Shown here in pieces: positions 1-7,583 of a DNA stretch of 64,000 nucleotides. This DNA is from Murimonas intestini (GTDB lineage: Bacteria > Bacillota > Clostridia > Lachnospirales > Lachnospiraceae), in NCBI RefSeq assembly GCF_024622195.1, contig NZ_JANKBI010000001.1, forward strand, positions 434,001-498,000, read 5' to 3'. Numbering within the stretch: the stretch's first letter is position 1; every line of letters starts with the position of its first letter. Below the pieces are notes generated by a model. That model ran no database searches and was not told the origin of the DNA. It saw only the letters and a list, made by a program, of their open reading frames with translations. A program made the translations under genes and the position numbers.

Positions 1-1
1 C

Positions 2-613
2 AAGCTGGTGCGGGATTTAAGCGGCGGTGAAAGGGGACGTGTCTCCCTGGCTAAGCTGATGCTCTCTGAGGCCAATTTCCTCATACTCGACGAGCCTACA
101 AACCACCTGGATATCGTCTCCAAAGAGATCCTGGAAAACGCTATAAACCAGTATACAGGAACAGTTCTGTATGTCTCCCACGACCGTTATTTTATCAACC
201 AGACTGCCACAAGGATCCTGGAGCTTACTGGAAATATACTGCTTAATTATATTGGAAATTATGATTATTATCTGGAGAAAAAAGAACTTATGGCCTCTCT
301 GTATATAGAAGAGGGCTCCGCCGGTTCATCAGACGGCGCTGCCACGCCGAATACAGGAAGTCCTGACTCTAAATCAGACTGGCAGCAGAAAAAGGAAGAG
401 CAGGCGAGGATACGCAAACGCCAGAATGAACTTAAAAGGACCGAAGAACGGATCCACCAGCTGGAAGTAAGAGACAGCGAGATCGATACGCTTATGACCC
501 AGGAAGAAATCTTTACGAACGTAGCTGAGTGTCTGAAGCTGAATAATGAAAAGACGGCTATTAATGAAGAGTTAGAAAAATTGTATGAGAAATGGGAAGA
601 GCTGGCGGAATAA
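2..613 (+). CDS. ABC-F family ATPase, C-terminal part (5' end outside window)
   Basis: This is the end of an ABC-F protein, the soluble ribosome-associated class of ABC ATPases that act in the cytoplasm on translation or antibiotic protection. The reading frame is already open at base 2, so the gene starts upstream. Visible are the ABC signature LSGGERGR, Walker B ending LILDEPTNHLD, and the H-loop in YVSHDRYF. A linker rich in Gly, Ser and Pro follows, then a charged helical tail (KKEEQARIRKRQNELKRTEE and on) that fits the C-terminal coiled coil of the YdiF/Uup-like branch. There are no membrane segments. It ends on the plus strand, convergent with icd. The exact subfamily cannot be fixed without the N-terminal ATPase domain. 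Confidence 0.9.
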   Translation, partial: KLVRDLSGGERGRVSLAKLMLSEANFLILDEPTNHLDIVSKEILENAINQYTGTVLYVSHDRYFINQTATRILELTGNILLNYIGNYDYYLEKKELMASLYIEEGSAGSSDGAATPNTGSPDSKSDWQQKKEEQARIRKRQNELKRTEERIHQLEVRDSEIDTLMTQEEIFTNVAECLKLNNEKTAINEELEKLYEKWEELAE

Positions 614-626
614 TCTGCCAGCTCTT
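597..626. terminator. Terminator hairpin shared by the ABC-F gene and icd
   Basis: A perfect 10-bp stem (AAGAGCTGGC with its complement) encloses a 10-base loop that contains the ABC-F stop codon. It lies between two convergent genes. The T-tract on the plus side is only moderate (CTAACTCTTGCC, then TTTATTT). Confidence 0.65.
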
Positions 627-639
627 CTAACTCTTGCCT

Positions 640-1851
640 TTATTTCAATTTTTCTTCCAGTTTCTCCCTGACTGCCTTTATAAAGTCCTGGCTGTTTAAT
701 ACAACCGGGTTCTGGATCGAAGTGATGAGTGCAAGGTCTTTTGTCATTTTCCCGTCCTCAATCGTCTCTATAGTAGCTGCTTCCAGCTTATCCGCAAAAT
801 CCATCAGCTCCTGAATGCCGTCCAGTTCTCCGCGCTTGCGCAAAGCGCCGCTCCATGCAAATATAGTTGCCACAGAGTTGGTAGATGTCTCCTCGCCCTT
901 CAGATGCTTATAATAATGCCTCTGCACTGTTCCATGTGCTGCTTCATACTCGAAATTGCCTTCCGGAGATACGAGTACGGAGGTCATCATGGCAAGAGAT
1001 CCAAACGCTGAAGATACCATATCGCTCATAACATCGCCGTCATAATTTTTACATGCCCAGATATATCCGCCTTCTGACTTCATGACACGCGCCACGGCAT
1101 CATCTATCAGAGTATAGAAGTATGTAATGCCGGCATCTTTGAACTTTCCGTCATACTCAGCTTCGTAGATCTCCTGGAATATGTCTTTAAATGTGTGGTC
1201 ATATTTCTTGGAAATCGTGTCTTTTGTTGCGAACCACAGATCCTGCTTTGTATCCAGGGCATAATTAAAGCAGCTTCTTGCAAAGCTCTCAATGGAGCTT
1301 TCCAGATTGTGCATACCCTGAAGGATACCCGGGCCTTTAAATTCATGGATCAGCTCTCTTGTCTCTGTGCCGTCCTCAGCTGTAAATACAAGCTCTGCTT
1401 TTCCTGCGCACGCAACCTTCATCTCAGATGCTTTATAGACATCCCCGTAGGCATGTCTTGCCAGGGTGATAGGCTTCTTCCAGTTTTTCACGCAGGGCTC
1501 GATCCCTTTTACCACGATTGGGGTACGGAAGACAGTTCCATCCATAATGGCACGGATAGTCCCATTCGGGCTTTTCCACATTTCTTTGAGATTATATTCC
1601 TTTACTCTTGCCGCATTTGGGGTAATTGTAGCACATTTTACAGCCACACCGTATTTCTTATTAGCGTAGGCGCTGTCAAATGTAACCTGGTCATCTGTCT
1701 CATTGCGGTGTTCAAGGCCCAGATCATAATACTCTGTCTTCAGATCAACAAAAGGAAGAAGCAGCTCGTCCTTTATGATTTTCCAGAGAACTCTTGTCAT
1801 TTCATCCCCGTCCATCTCCACCAGCGGGGTCGTCATCTTGATTTTATCCAT
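640..1851 (-). CDS. icd: Isocitrate dehydrogenase (NADP-dependent type)
   Basis: Converts isocitrate to 2-oxoglutarate and CO2 in the cytoplasm. The 403 residues match the compact homodimeric, eukaryote-like IDH class. Diagnostic segments are the metal and substrate region NYDGDVMSDMVSSAFGSL, followed by AAHGTVQRHYYKHLKGEETS; the Arg-His after GTV is the pair that contacts the 2'-phosphate in NADP-dependent members. The ATG at 1851 has AGGAGG at a good distance. It is the last gene of an operon with Re-citrate synthase and a GntR regulator. In anaerobes this incomplete, oxidative branch makes 2-oxoglutarate for glutamate. An aconitase is not in the window. Cofactor preference is inferred from motifs only. 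Confidence 0.95.
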   Translation of the reverse strand: MDKIKMTTPLVEMDGDEMTRVLWKIIKDELLLPFVDLKTEYYDLGLEHRNETDDQVTFDSAYANKKYGVAVKCATITPNAARVKEYNLKEMWKSPNGTIRAIMDGTVFRTPIVVKGIEPCVKNWKKPITLARHAYGDVYKASEMKVACAGKAELVFTAEDGTETRELIHEFKGPGILQGMHNLESSIESFARSCFNYALDTKQDLWFATKDTISKKYDHTFKDIFQEIYEAEYDGKFKDAGITYFYTLIDDAVARVMKSEGGYIWACKNYDGDVMSDMVSSAFGSLAMMTSVLVSPEGNFEYEAAHGTVQRHYYKHLKGEETSTNSVATIFAWSGALRKRGELDGIQELMDFADKLEAATIETIEDGKMTKDLALITSIQNPVVLNSQDFIKAVREKLEEKLK

Positions 1852-1900
1852 TCTTATCCTCCTGTCCTTTGCTTCTTTCCCACGGGGGGTAGATACCTTT

Positions 1901-2572
1901 CTAGTCTAACACATTTTTATCCAAAATGTTCCCTAAATTATGATTTTTCATATTTTTTCTTGCATTCATGATGTGAAGCGTAGCCAATTCGTCTGCTTTA
2001 TCCCCGTCATGGCTCTTTATGGCTGCATAGATAGCCTCATGTTCCTTCGTGGCCTTCTCCGCCCTGTTTTCTACTGTTAAGGACCTTTTTCTGACCATCT
2101 GGATATAATGGTGGAAGTCGTCCAGGACATGCTCCAGTATCTTGCTGCCGCAGGAGGCAAAAAGCACCTCATGGAAACGGCTGTCCAGCTCAAAAAGCTG
2201 GGAATAATGCTTTTTTTCCTCGTGGAATCTGGAAAGCATGAGGATCTCTTCCATCTCCCCCATCTGCTCTGTGCTGACACGCTCTGCTGCCAGACGCGCG
2301 CACAGCCCTTCCAGCCTGGCGCGTATCATGTAAATATCTTCCACATCTGCAGAGGTGATCCCCACCACATAGGCACCCCGGTTTGGTATGATCTCAACAA
2401 GGCCTTCCAGCTCCAGCTGATGCAGCGCCTCCCTGACAGGGGTCCTGCTGACCCCCAGCTCCTCTCCTATCGCCGCTTCCCGCAGCTCATCATTTTTCTT
2501 GTACTTCCCTGTGAGGATGTCTTCGCGCAGCCTGTTAAAGACGCGGCTGCGCATAGAATAATTGTCAGCCAA
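1901..2572 (-). CDS. GntR-family (FadR subfamily) transcriptional regulator
   Basis: A 223-residue cytoplasmic repressor or activator. Residues about 5-70 form the GntR winged helix (LREAAIGEELGVSRTPVREALHQLELEGLVE), and about 80-215 form an all-helical FCD domain with the Asp/His pattern (LDSRFHEVLF) that binds metal or an organic acid. It starts with TTG at 2572 behind a GGGGGAA Shine-Dalgarno; the in-frame ATG six codons later has none. It sits between Re-citrate synthase (17-base gap) and icd (49-base gap). A 24-bp palindrome containing the core TTGTATACAA overlaps the operon promoter. I infer that this protein represses its own operon and that the effector is a di- or tricarboxylate such as citrate or 2-oxoglutarate. 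Confidence 0.9.
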   Translation of the reverse strand: MADNYSMRSRVFNRLREDILTGKYKKNDELREAAIGEELGVSRTPVREALHQLELEGLVEIIPNRGAYVVGITSADVEDIYMIRARLEGLCARLAAERVSTEQMGEMEEILMLSRFHEEKKHYSQLFELDSRFHEVLFASCGSKILEHVLDDFHHYIQMVRKRSLTVENRAEKATKEHEAIYAAIKSHDGDKADELATLHIMNARKNMKNHNLGNILDKNVLD

Positions 2573-2589
2573 TTTTTCGTTCCCCCCGC

Positions 2590-3978
2590 CTACAGAACTA
2601 TATTAAGTTTCCGGCAGCTCTCATCTATAACCTTTACAAGCTCATTATCTGTCAGAACAGTGACACGGCCGCTCTCATACTCTTTATCCACCCACTCCTT
2701 GACCATGGCAATCAGCGGATGATCCTTGCTCAGCCTCTTATCCTCCGACAGCTTGTAGTAGGTGTTGATCCAGTGGGCAATGCCTGCCAGGCCGGAGGTA
2801 TTTGAGACTGCCACCAGCACAGGTCTGTTCAGGAATTTATCAGTATCAAATATATTGTAGATCTCCTCATTTTTTAACAGTCCGTCAGCATGGATTCCGG
2901 CTCTTGTCACATTAAAATTCCTGCCTACAAACGGAGTCCTGGAGGGGATATGGTATCCTATCTCTTTTTCATAATACTCGGCCATCTCTGTGATCACCCG
3001 TGTATCCATGCCGTCCAGAGTGCCGCGCAGCTGGGCATATTCAAAGACCATGGCTTCCAGAGGAGTATTTCCTGTCCTCTCGCCGATACCGAACAGGGAG
3101 CAGTTGACTCCGCAGGCGCCGTACAGCCAAGCTGTCGTAGAGTTGGACACGGCCTTATAAAAGTCATTATGTCCATGCCATTCGATCAGCTCTGAGGGCA
3201 CGCCGGCATGTGTCATGATCCCATAGATGATACCCTGGACAGAGCGCGGTATCACGGCCCCGGCATAATTTACACCATAACCCATAGTGTCGCAGCAGCG
3301 GATCTTGATCGGAATATTATACTGCTCCATCAGCTTCATAAGCTCCAGGCAGAAAGGAATCACATATCCGTAGATATCAGCTCTTGTCACATCTTCCAGA
3401 TGGCATCTGGGGCTTATCCCTATCTCAAGACAATCTTTTACAATGCTCAGGTAATGCTCCATAGCCTCTTTTCTGGTCATCTTCATCTTATAAAAGATAT
3501 GGTAGTCTGAACAGCTCACCAGAATACCTGTCTCCTTCATGCCTATATCCTTGACAAGCTCAAAATCCTTTTTGCTGGCGCGGATCCAGCTGGTGACTTC
3601 CGGAAACTCATATCCGCGTTCCATGCATTTATAGACAGCGTCCCTGTCCTTCTTGCTGTACAGGAAAAATTCACTCTGTTTAATCTTTCCCTTTGGGCCG
3701 CCAAGCCTGTGCATATAATCATACAGCGCCACTATCTGCTCTGTGGTATATGGAGCCCTCGACTGCTGTCCATCCCGGAAAGTAGTGTCGGTAATCCAGA
3801 TATCATCAGGCATGTGGTGCGGCACAATACGGTCATTGAATGCTATTTTAGGCACTTCATCGTAAGGAAACAGGTTTCTGAATACGTTCGGTGTCTTTAC
3901 ATCAACAAGCGGATACATGTGCTCCTCTAACTGCAGCAGATTTGTGTGCTGATCCATTTTAACTTTTCTGTTTTCCAT
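2590..3978 (-). CDS. Citrate (Re)-synthase, homocitrate/isopropylmalate synthase-like
   Basis: A DRE-TIM metallolyase of 462 residues. The catalytic signature is TTFRDGQQSRAPYT at about residues 63-76, and metal ligands appear in EWHGHND. The homologs I recognise are the Re-face citrate synthase of Clostridium kluyveri and its relatives, which make citrate from oxaloacetate and acetyl-CoA and derive from the isopropylmalate synthase family. Unlike LeuA it has no C-terminal leucine-binding domain. Genes in this clade are often mislabelled as isopropylmalate synthase or histone-lysine methyltransferase. The operon with icd and no leu or lys genes nearby favours citrate synthesis. It is first in the operon, with AAGGAG eight bases before the ATG. 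Homocitrate synthase remains the main alternative. Confidence 0.8.
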   Translation of the reverse strand: MENRKVKMDQHTNLLQLEEHMYPLVDVKTPNVFRNLFPYDEVPKIAFNDRIVPHHMPDDIWITDTTFRDGQQSRAPYTTEQIVALYDYMHRLGGPKGKIKQSEFFLYSKKDRDAVYKCMERGYEFPEVTSWIRASKKDFELVKDIGMKETGILVSCSDYHIFYKMKMTRKEAMEHYLSIVKDCLEIGISPRCHLEDVTRADIYGYVIPFCLELMKLMEQYNIPIKIRCCDTMGYGVNYAGAVIPRSVQGIIYGIMTHAGVPSELIEWHGHNDFYKAVSNSTTAWLYGACGVNCSLFGIGERTGNTPLEAMVFEYAQLRGTLDGMDTRVITEMAEYYEKEIGYHIPSRTPFVGRNFNVTRAGIHADGLLKNEEIYNIFDTDKFLNRPVLVAVSNTSGLAGIAHWINTYYKLSEDKRLSKDHPLIAMVKEWVDKEYESGRVTVLTDNELVKVIDESCRKLNIVL

Positions 3979-4005
3979 TTCATCTACTCCTTGGTATGGT
4001 ATTTT

Positions 4006-4040
4006 CGTATAATTGTATACAATTATACGATTTCTGTCAA
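4006..4040 (-). promoter_or_regulatory. Promoter with embedded 24-bp palindromic operator for the citrate operon
   Basis: On the minus strand a -35 TTGACA (4040-4035) and a -10 TACAAT (4017-4012) are separated by 17 bases. Positions 4006-4029 form a perfect palindrome: the half-site CGTATAATTGTA is followed by its exact complement, with the core TTGTATACAA typical of FadR-type GntR operators. The palindrome covers the -10 box and part of the spacer, so binding would block RNA polymerase. The likely ligand is the GntR protein encoded two genes downstream of the first start codon region (1901-2572). Confidence 0.8.
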
Positions 4041-4083
4041 TAGGTAAAAGAAAAAATATTTTCCGCGTTAATGCTTTTTTACA

Positions 4084-4986
4084 CTAAAGTTTTAAAAGCC
4101 TCCTGACATCAATCATTCCCCACCCCTGCTGGCTGTTGGGATAACCCAGGTTTTTTGCCGTCTCTCTCAGCCTCATCTTAACTTCCACATTTGTAAGCTC
4201 CGGCTCCCTCTCCAGCAGCAATGCCAGGCAGCCGGATACAACAGGCGTGGCCATGGAGGTGCCGCTTTTGACGCAGTAGAGGTTTTTATTTTTAAAGGAT
4301 ACGGCATTGCAGGAGGTGATCCCGGAACCAGGTGCTACAATATCCGGCTTGCAGACACATTCCAGAGTCGGCCCTCTCCCTGAATAGCAGGGACGTACTG
4401 AGGGATCTTTCGGCTGCTTCATGCAGTCATCAAAAGATCCCACTGTAATGACTTTTTTACTGTTGCCCGGAACTGTTATGCTCATAGGCTCCGGCCCCAT
4501 ATTTCCGGCTGCTACTACGACTACAAGCCCTGCATCCCAAGCTTTCTCTACAGCATCAACAAGAAGTTTGTTATTCTTCTCATCTTCTTTTACTGTCCCA
4601 ACAGATATATTCATAATACGGATACCATACCGCTCCTTATTTTCAATGACCCAGTCTATACCTTTTAGCACATCATCCCTGTTCCCATTTCCTTTTCTGT
4701 CCAGGACCTTTACATGGATTATACTGCATTCAGGGGCGACCCCCATATAGACTCCGTTTGATGAGAGGCCGCTGCCTCCAAGAATACCTGATACGTGTGT
4801 CCCGTGGGAACAGTCATCATAGCAGTCCTGCATACCGCGCAGTATGTCTTTAAACTGTAATATTCTCCCTCCAAAATCTGGATGCCTGTAGATCCCCGTA
4901 TCCAGAACTGCCACCCCGATTCCCTTCCCCCGGATGCCTCTTCTGTATGCCTCCCCGGCATGTATAATCATTCTGACACGATTCAT
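4084..4986 (-). CDS. Subtilisin-like serine protease (S8), intracellular type
   Basis: A 300-residue S8 peptidase with the complete triad: Asp29 in AVLDTGIYRHPDF, His61 in SHGTHVSG, and Ser in SGTSMATPVVSG near residue 245. The oxyanion-hole Asn is in VVAAGNMGPEP. No signal peptide, prodomain or cell-wall anchor is present, so it resembles the intracellular subtilisins, which act in the cytoplasm or in the mother cell. It is divergent from another S8 enzyme (5077-6795), with 90 bases between the start codons. The ribosome binding site before 4986 is weak (GGAA). Several Cys residues (for example C55 and C59) are unusual for secreted subtilisins and agree with an internal location. The substrate is unknown. 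Confidence 0.93.
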   Translation of the reverse strand: MNRVRMIIHAGEAYRRGIRGKGIGVAVLDTGIYRHPDFGGRILQFKDILRGMQDCYDDCSHGTHVSGILGGSGLSSNGVYMGVAPECSIIHVKVLDRKGNGNRDDVLKGIDWVIENKERYGIRIMNISVGTVKEDEKNNKLLVDAVEKAWDAGLVVVVAAGNMGPEPMSITVPGNSKKVITVGSFDDCMKQPKDPSVRPCYSGRGPTLECVCKPDIVAPGSGITSCNAVSFKNKNLYCVKSGTSMATPVVSGCLALLLEREPELTNVEVKMRLRETAKNLGYPNSQQGWGMIDVRRLLKL

Positions 4987-5076
4987 ATTCTTATTCCGTT
5001 TTTTTATTATTATATGTACTCACATCTTTTCACGCCCCATATGATATAGAAAATAAAAATATATAATGGTGGTATT

Positions 5077-6795
5077 ATGCCAAATACAGATTATACCTCA
5101 TTGGAATACCGGCGTAATCTCATACTTTCCAATGACTATGCAGATATCATTATTCCCCACACTTCCCTGTCTGAAGCTGAATTTCTTGAAATGTACCTTG
5201 CAGAAGGGGCACAGATCCTGGGAGGGCGCTATGGAATGGTCCACTCCCCTCTCTCTTTGACAAATGATGCCTTTATACGCCAGGTAGGATATTCCGGTGT
5301 GCCCTCCCTCTTTACTCCTCTGAACACGACCAGCCTTGAGGCCTCCGGCATCATCTCTGTACAAAACCAGCCTGTCTTAAGCCTCAAAGGCCAGAATATC
5401 ATGATCGGTTTTGTAGATACGGGAATCGACTTCACCCATCCGGCCTTCCGCACAGGGGACGGCCGGACGCGGCTGGCCGGTATCTGGGATCAGACAGACC
5501 AGGGCGGCACGCCTCCTGTCGACATGTACTATGGAACTGAATACACGCCTGAGGATATCAACGCCGCCCTTTCTCTTGATGATCCCAGGGAGCTGATACC
5601 CATGGAGGATCCCACCGGACACGGCACCTTTATGGCGGGTGTGGCAGGAGGCAGTCCAAATCCTGAGGAGGACTTTATAGGAGCCGCTCCTGAATGTACA
5701 CTCGCCGTAGTTAAATTAAAGCCGGCTAAACAGTATCTGAAGGATTTCTTCTTTGTCCCTCCTGAATCCGAGGTTTATCAGGAGACGGATATCCTTATGG
5801 GGATCAATTACCTCATGCGGCTGGCAGAGCAAAACAGGATGCCGCTCGTGCTGTGCATAGGCCTTGGCAGCAACCAGGGGGACCATGCCGGCAATGATCC
5901 TCTCTCCTCCGTCCTTTCAGGGTATACTTCCCTTCCTGGCTACTACGGCTGTATAGCGGCTGGCAATGAAGCCGGAAAGGGCCATCACTACTTTGGAAAA
6001 CTGGACCGGGCCGATGAGGTGCGCAGGGTTGAAATCCTGGTTGATGACAGTACAGAGGGCTTCAGCCTGGAATTCTGGGCACAGGCGCCTGAGCTTTATT
6101 CCATATCCCTCACCTCGCCCCTGGGAGAAACCGTGCCTATTATCCAGGCCCGTCCCGGACAGAATGCCACTTACAGCTTCCTTCTGGAGCGGACCACTGT
6201 CTACGTATACTACGAACTTGTGGAGATAAAGTCAGGCAGCCAGCTGATCCTGATCAGGTTCCGGCTTCCAACAGAAGGCATCTGGACTATCAGTATCCAC
6301 AACAACGTATATACAGAGGGTTCCTTTAATATCTGGCTGCCTGCTTCCGGCATGATCTCTCCCGGAACCGTATTTCTGGCACCCAACCCTGATACAACTA
6401 TCACCGCACCGTCCGCTTCTGCCAGCTCCATAAGTGTCTGCACCTACAATGCATACAATAACAGCCTCTTCATCAATTCAAGCCGGGGCTTTACCAGGAC
6501 AGGAGGCATCAAGCCGGACCTGGCCGCCCCGGGGGTGGATGTATACGGGCCTGTTCCGGGCGGACGCTACAGCACCAGGACCGGTTCCAGCACAGCAGCA
6601 GCGATCACTGCCGGAGCTGTGGCGCTGCTGGTGGAGTGGGGCACAAAAAGACCGCTTCCAAGCATACTCACTCCCATAGCCGTAAAAAATTATTTGATCC
6701 GCGGAGCTACCCGTTTTCCTAATCTTACCTATCCAAATAAAGAGTGGGGATATGGAACTTTAAATGTTTATCAAATATTTGAATCTTTGATGTAA
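5077..6795 (+). CDS. Csp-like subtilisin-family protease with jelly-roll insertion
   Basis: A 572-residue S8 enzyme of the clostridial Csp group, whose best-known members process the cortex hydrolase SleC during spore germination. The triad is intact: Asp114 (GFVDTGIDFTHP), His182 (GHGTFMAG) and Ser505 (TGSSTAAAITAG). The usual GTS is GSS here. Residues about 1-100 form a prodomain-like region, and about 310-440, between the AAGNE block and the last catalytic block, is the beta-rich insertion typical of Csp proteins. There is no classical signal peptide. The neighbours (another subtilase and a Cys-rich small protein) suggest a sporulation or germination role, but Lachnospiraceae carry many such paralogs and some may have other jobs. 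Confidence 0.88.
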   Translation: MPNTDYTSLEYRRNLILSNDYADIIIPHTSLSEAEFLEMYLAEGAQILGGRYGMVHSPLSLTNDAFIRQVGYSGVPSLFTPLNTTSLEASGIISVQNQPVLSLKGQNIMIGFVDTGIDFTHPAFRTGDGRTRLAGIWDQTDQGGTPPVDMYYGTEYTPEDINAALSLDDPRELIPMEDPTGHGTFMAGVAGGSPNPEEDFIGAAPECTLAVVKLKPAKQYLKDFFFVPPESEVYQETDILMGINYLMRLAEQNRMPLVLCIGLGSNQGDHAGNDPLSSVLSGYTSLPGYYGCIAAGNEAGKGHHYFGKLDRADEVRRVEILVDDSTEGFSLEFWAQAPELYSISLTSPLGETVPIIQARPGQNATYSFLLERTTVYVYYELVEIKSGSQLILIRFRLPTEGIWTISIHNNVYTEGSFNIWLPASGMISPGTVFLAPNPDTTITAPSASASSISVCTYNAYNNSLFINSSRGFTRTGGIKPDLAAPGVDVYGPVPGGRYSTRTGSSTAAAITAGAVALLVEWGTKRPLPSILTPIAVKNYLIRGATRFPNLTYPNKEWGYGTLNVYQIFESLM

Positions 6796-6822
6796 CAAAA
6801 ATGGAACCCCCGTCATATCATG
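6795..6822 (+). promoter_or_regulatory. Possible mother-cell sigma (SigK/SigE-like) promoter for the Cys-rich gene
   Basis: An AC dinucleotide (6795-6796) lies 17 bases before CATATCATG (6814-6822). This fits the SigK pattern AC-N16/17-CATANNNT in Bacilli and Clostridia. No good SigA -35/-10 pair is seen here. The pattern is short and can occur by chance. Confidence 0.3.
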
Positions 6823-6854
6823 AAGTGTAATCATTAATTAATGGAGGAACAAAA

Positions 6855-7130
6855 ATGAGTGATTTAGCTGCAACAAACTGTGGATGTGGATGTGAAGGTG
6901 GAAACAATGGATGTGGATGTAATTCTGGATGCGGAAACAACTTCTTATGGATTATTATCCTGCTTTGCTGCTGTGGCGGCGGTGGTCTGGGTTCTTCAGG
7001 CGGCTGCGGATGTGGCGGCGGCGACAGCTGTATCCTGATCGTCCTTCTCCTGCTCTGCTGCTGTGGCAATGGCAACGGCAACAATTCAGGATGTGGATGC
7101 GGATGTGGATGCGGAACATCCCTCTGCTAA
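6855..7130 (+). CDS. Small Cys/Gly-rich protein (HCB-like), possible spore coat component
   Basis: 91 residues, of which 20 are Cys and about a third Gly. The layout is repetitive: a Gly-Cys block (NCGCGCEGG, NGCGCNSGCG), a hydrophobic stretch ending in CCC (FLWIIILLCCC), a second Gly-Cys block, a second hydrophobic stretch ending in CCC (CILIVLLLLCCC), and a final alternating GCGCGCGCG. Similar clostridial proteins are commonly labelled chorion-class high-cysteine HCB protein 13, a name that carries no function. A GGAGG Shine-Dalgarno precedes the ATG and a strong terminator follows, so it is a genuine single-gene unit. Cross-linked spore coat or membrane-associated metal binding are both possible. 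The position beside a Csp-like protease favours sporulation. Confidence 0.8.
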   Translation: MSDLAATNCGCGCEGGNNGCGCNSGCGNNFLWIIILLCCCGGGGLGSSGGCGCGGGDSCILIVLLLLCCCGNGNGNNSGCGCGCGCGTSLC

Positions 7131-7145
7131 TCAGCTGAGAAGTCC

Positions 7146-7180
7146 GGGGAGCTGCATGCGTGCAGCTCCCCCTTCTTTTT
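7146..7180 (+). terminator. Rho-independent terminator after the Cys-rich gene
   Basis: A perfect 11-bp GC-rich stem (GGGGAGCTGCA with its complement, 7146-7171) with a 4-base loop is followed by CTTCTTTTT. Confidence 0.9.
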
Positions 7181-7224
7181 CCGCAGACAGGACAGGCTCC
7201 TGTATCCTGTCCGGAAACTGCCGG

Positions 7225-7275
7225 AAAAAAATACCGGGAGCCATGTGTCAGTTTTACATGGACCCCGGTGTTTTT
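7225..7275. terminator. Bidirectional terminator
   Basis: Two stacked stems (ACCGGG/CCCGGT and CCATGT/ACATGG) span 7233-7269. TGTTTTT follows on the plus side, and seven A residues at 7225-7231 give a T-tract on the minus strand. It ends the minus-strand small gene at 7305-7454 and backs up the plus-strand terminator. Confidence 0.8.
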
Positions 7276-7304
7276 AATTTTGATTATATAATGCTTTCCA
7301 CGTT

Positions 7305-7454
7305 TTATTCTTCACTTTTATCTTTGCGTGATTTTTTCTTTTTTTCTTCCGCTGCCTTTTTCAGCCTCTCTTCTTCTTTCTGTTTTTTTGCCGCCATGCA
7401 GTCATCATCCACTTCGTAAAATGCATTTCCATCTATGACTAAATGATGTCTCAT
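7305..7454 (-). CDS. Small highly charged protein, 49 residues, function unknown
   Basis: A short gene that I read directly. It starts with ATG at 7454, seven bases after AGGAGG, and ends in front of a bidirectional terminator. The first 20 residues (MRHHLVIDGNAFYEVDDDCM) look like a small ordered motif. The rest is a Lys/Glu-rich helix with an acidic end, likely a single charged alpha helix or a disordered tail. There is no signal peptide or membrane segment. I recognise the HLVIDGNAFYE type of start as something that recurs in Lachnospiraceae but cannot name a function. It is divergent from the 7584-8051 gene. Confidence 0.65.
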   Translation of the reverse strand: MRHHLVIDGNAFYEVDDDCMAAKKQKEEERLKKAAEEKKKKSRKDKSEE

Positions 7455-7583
7455 AAACCTGCCTCCTGTCATTTTTAAGGGAGCGCATGAAGGCGCCCCT
7501 TATATATCATATGACTGAGGCAGTGTTCTGTCATACTTTTGCCGGTTTGGGCATATACTTTTGAAAAAAGAAGGATGTGGCCT

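Noticed and set aside
1195..1971. Plus-strand frame opposite icd
   Set aside because: A shadow of a clearly coding gene; its product looks random and Cys-rich without pattern.
4084..4986. Secreted subtilisin
   Set aside because: No signal peptide or prodomain; the start at 4986 leads directly into the catalytic domain.
6818..7084. Minus-strand frame opposite the Cys-rich gene, rich in Pro and His
   Set aside because: It is the mirror of the repetitive GGC/TGC codons; no ribosome site or terminator fits it.
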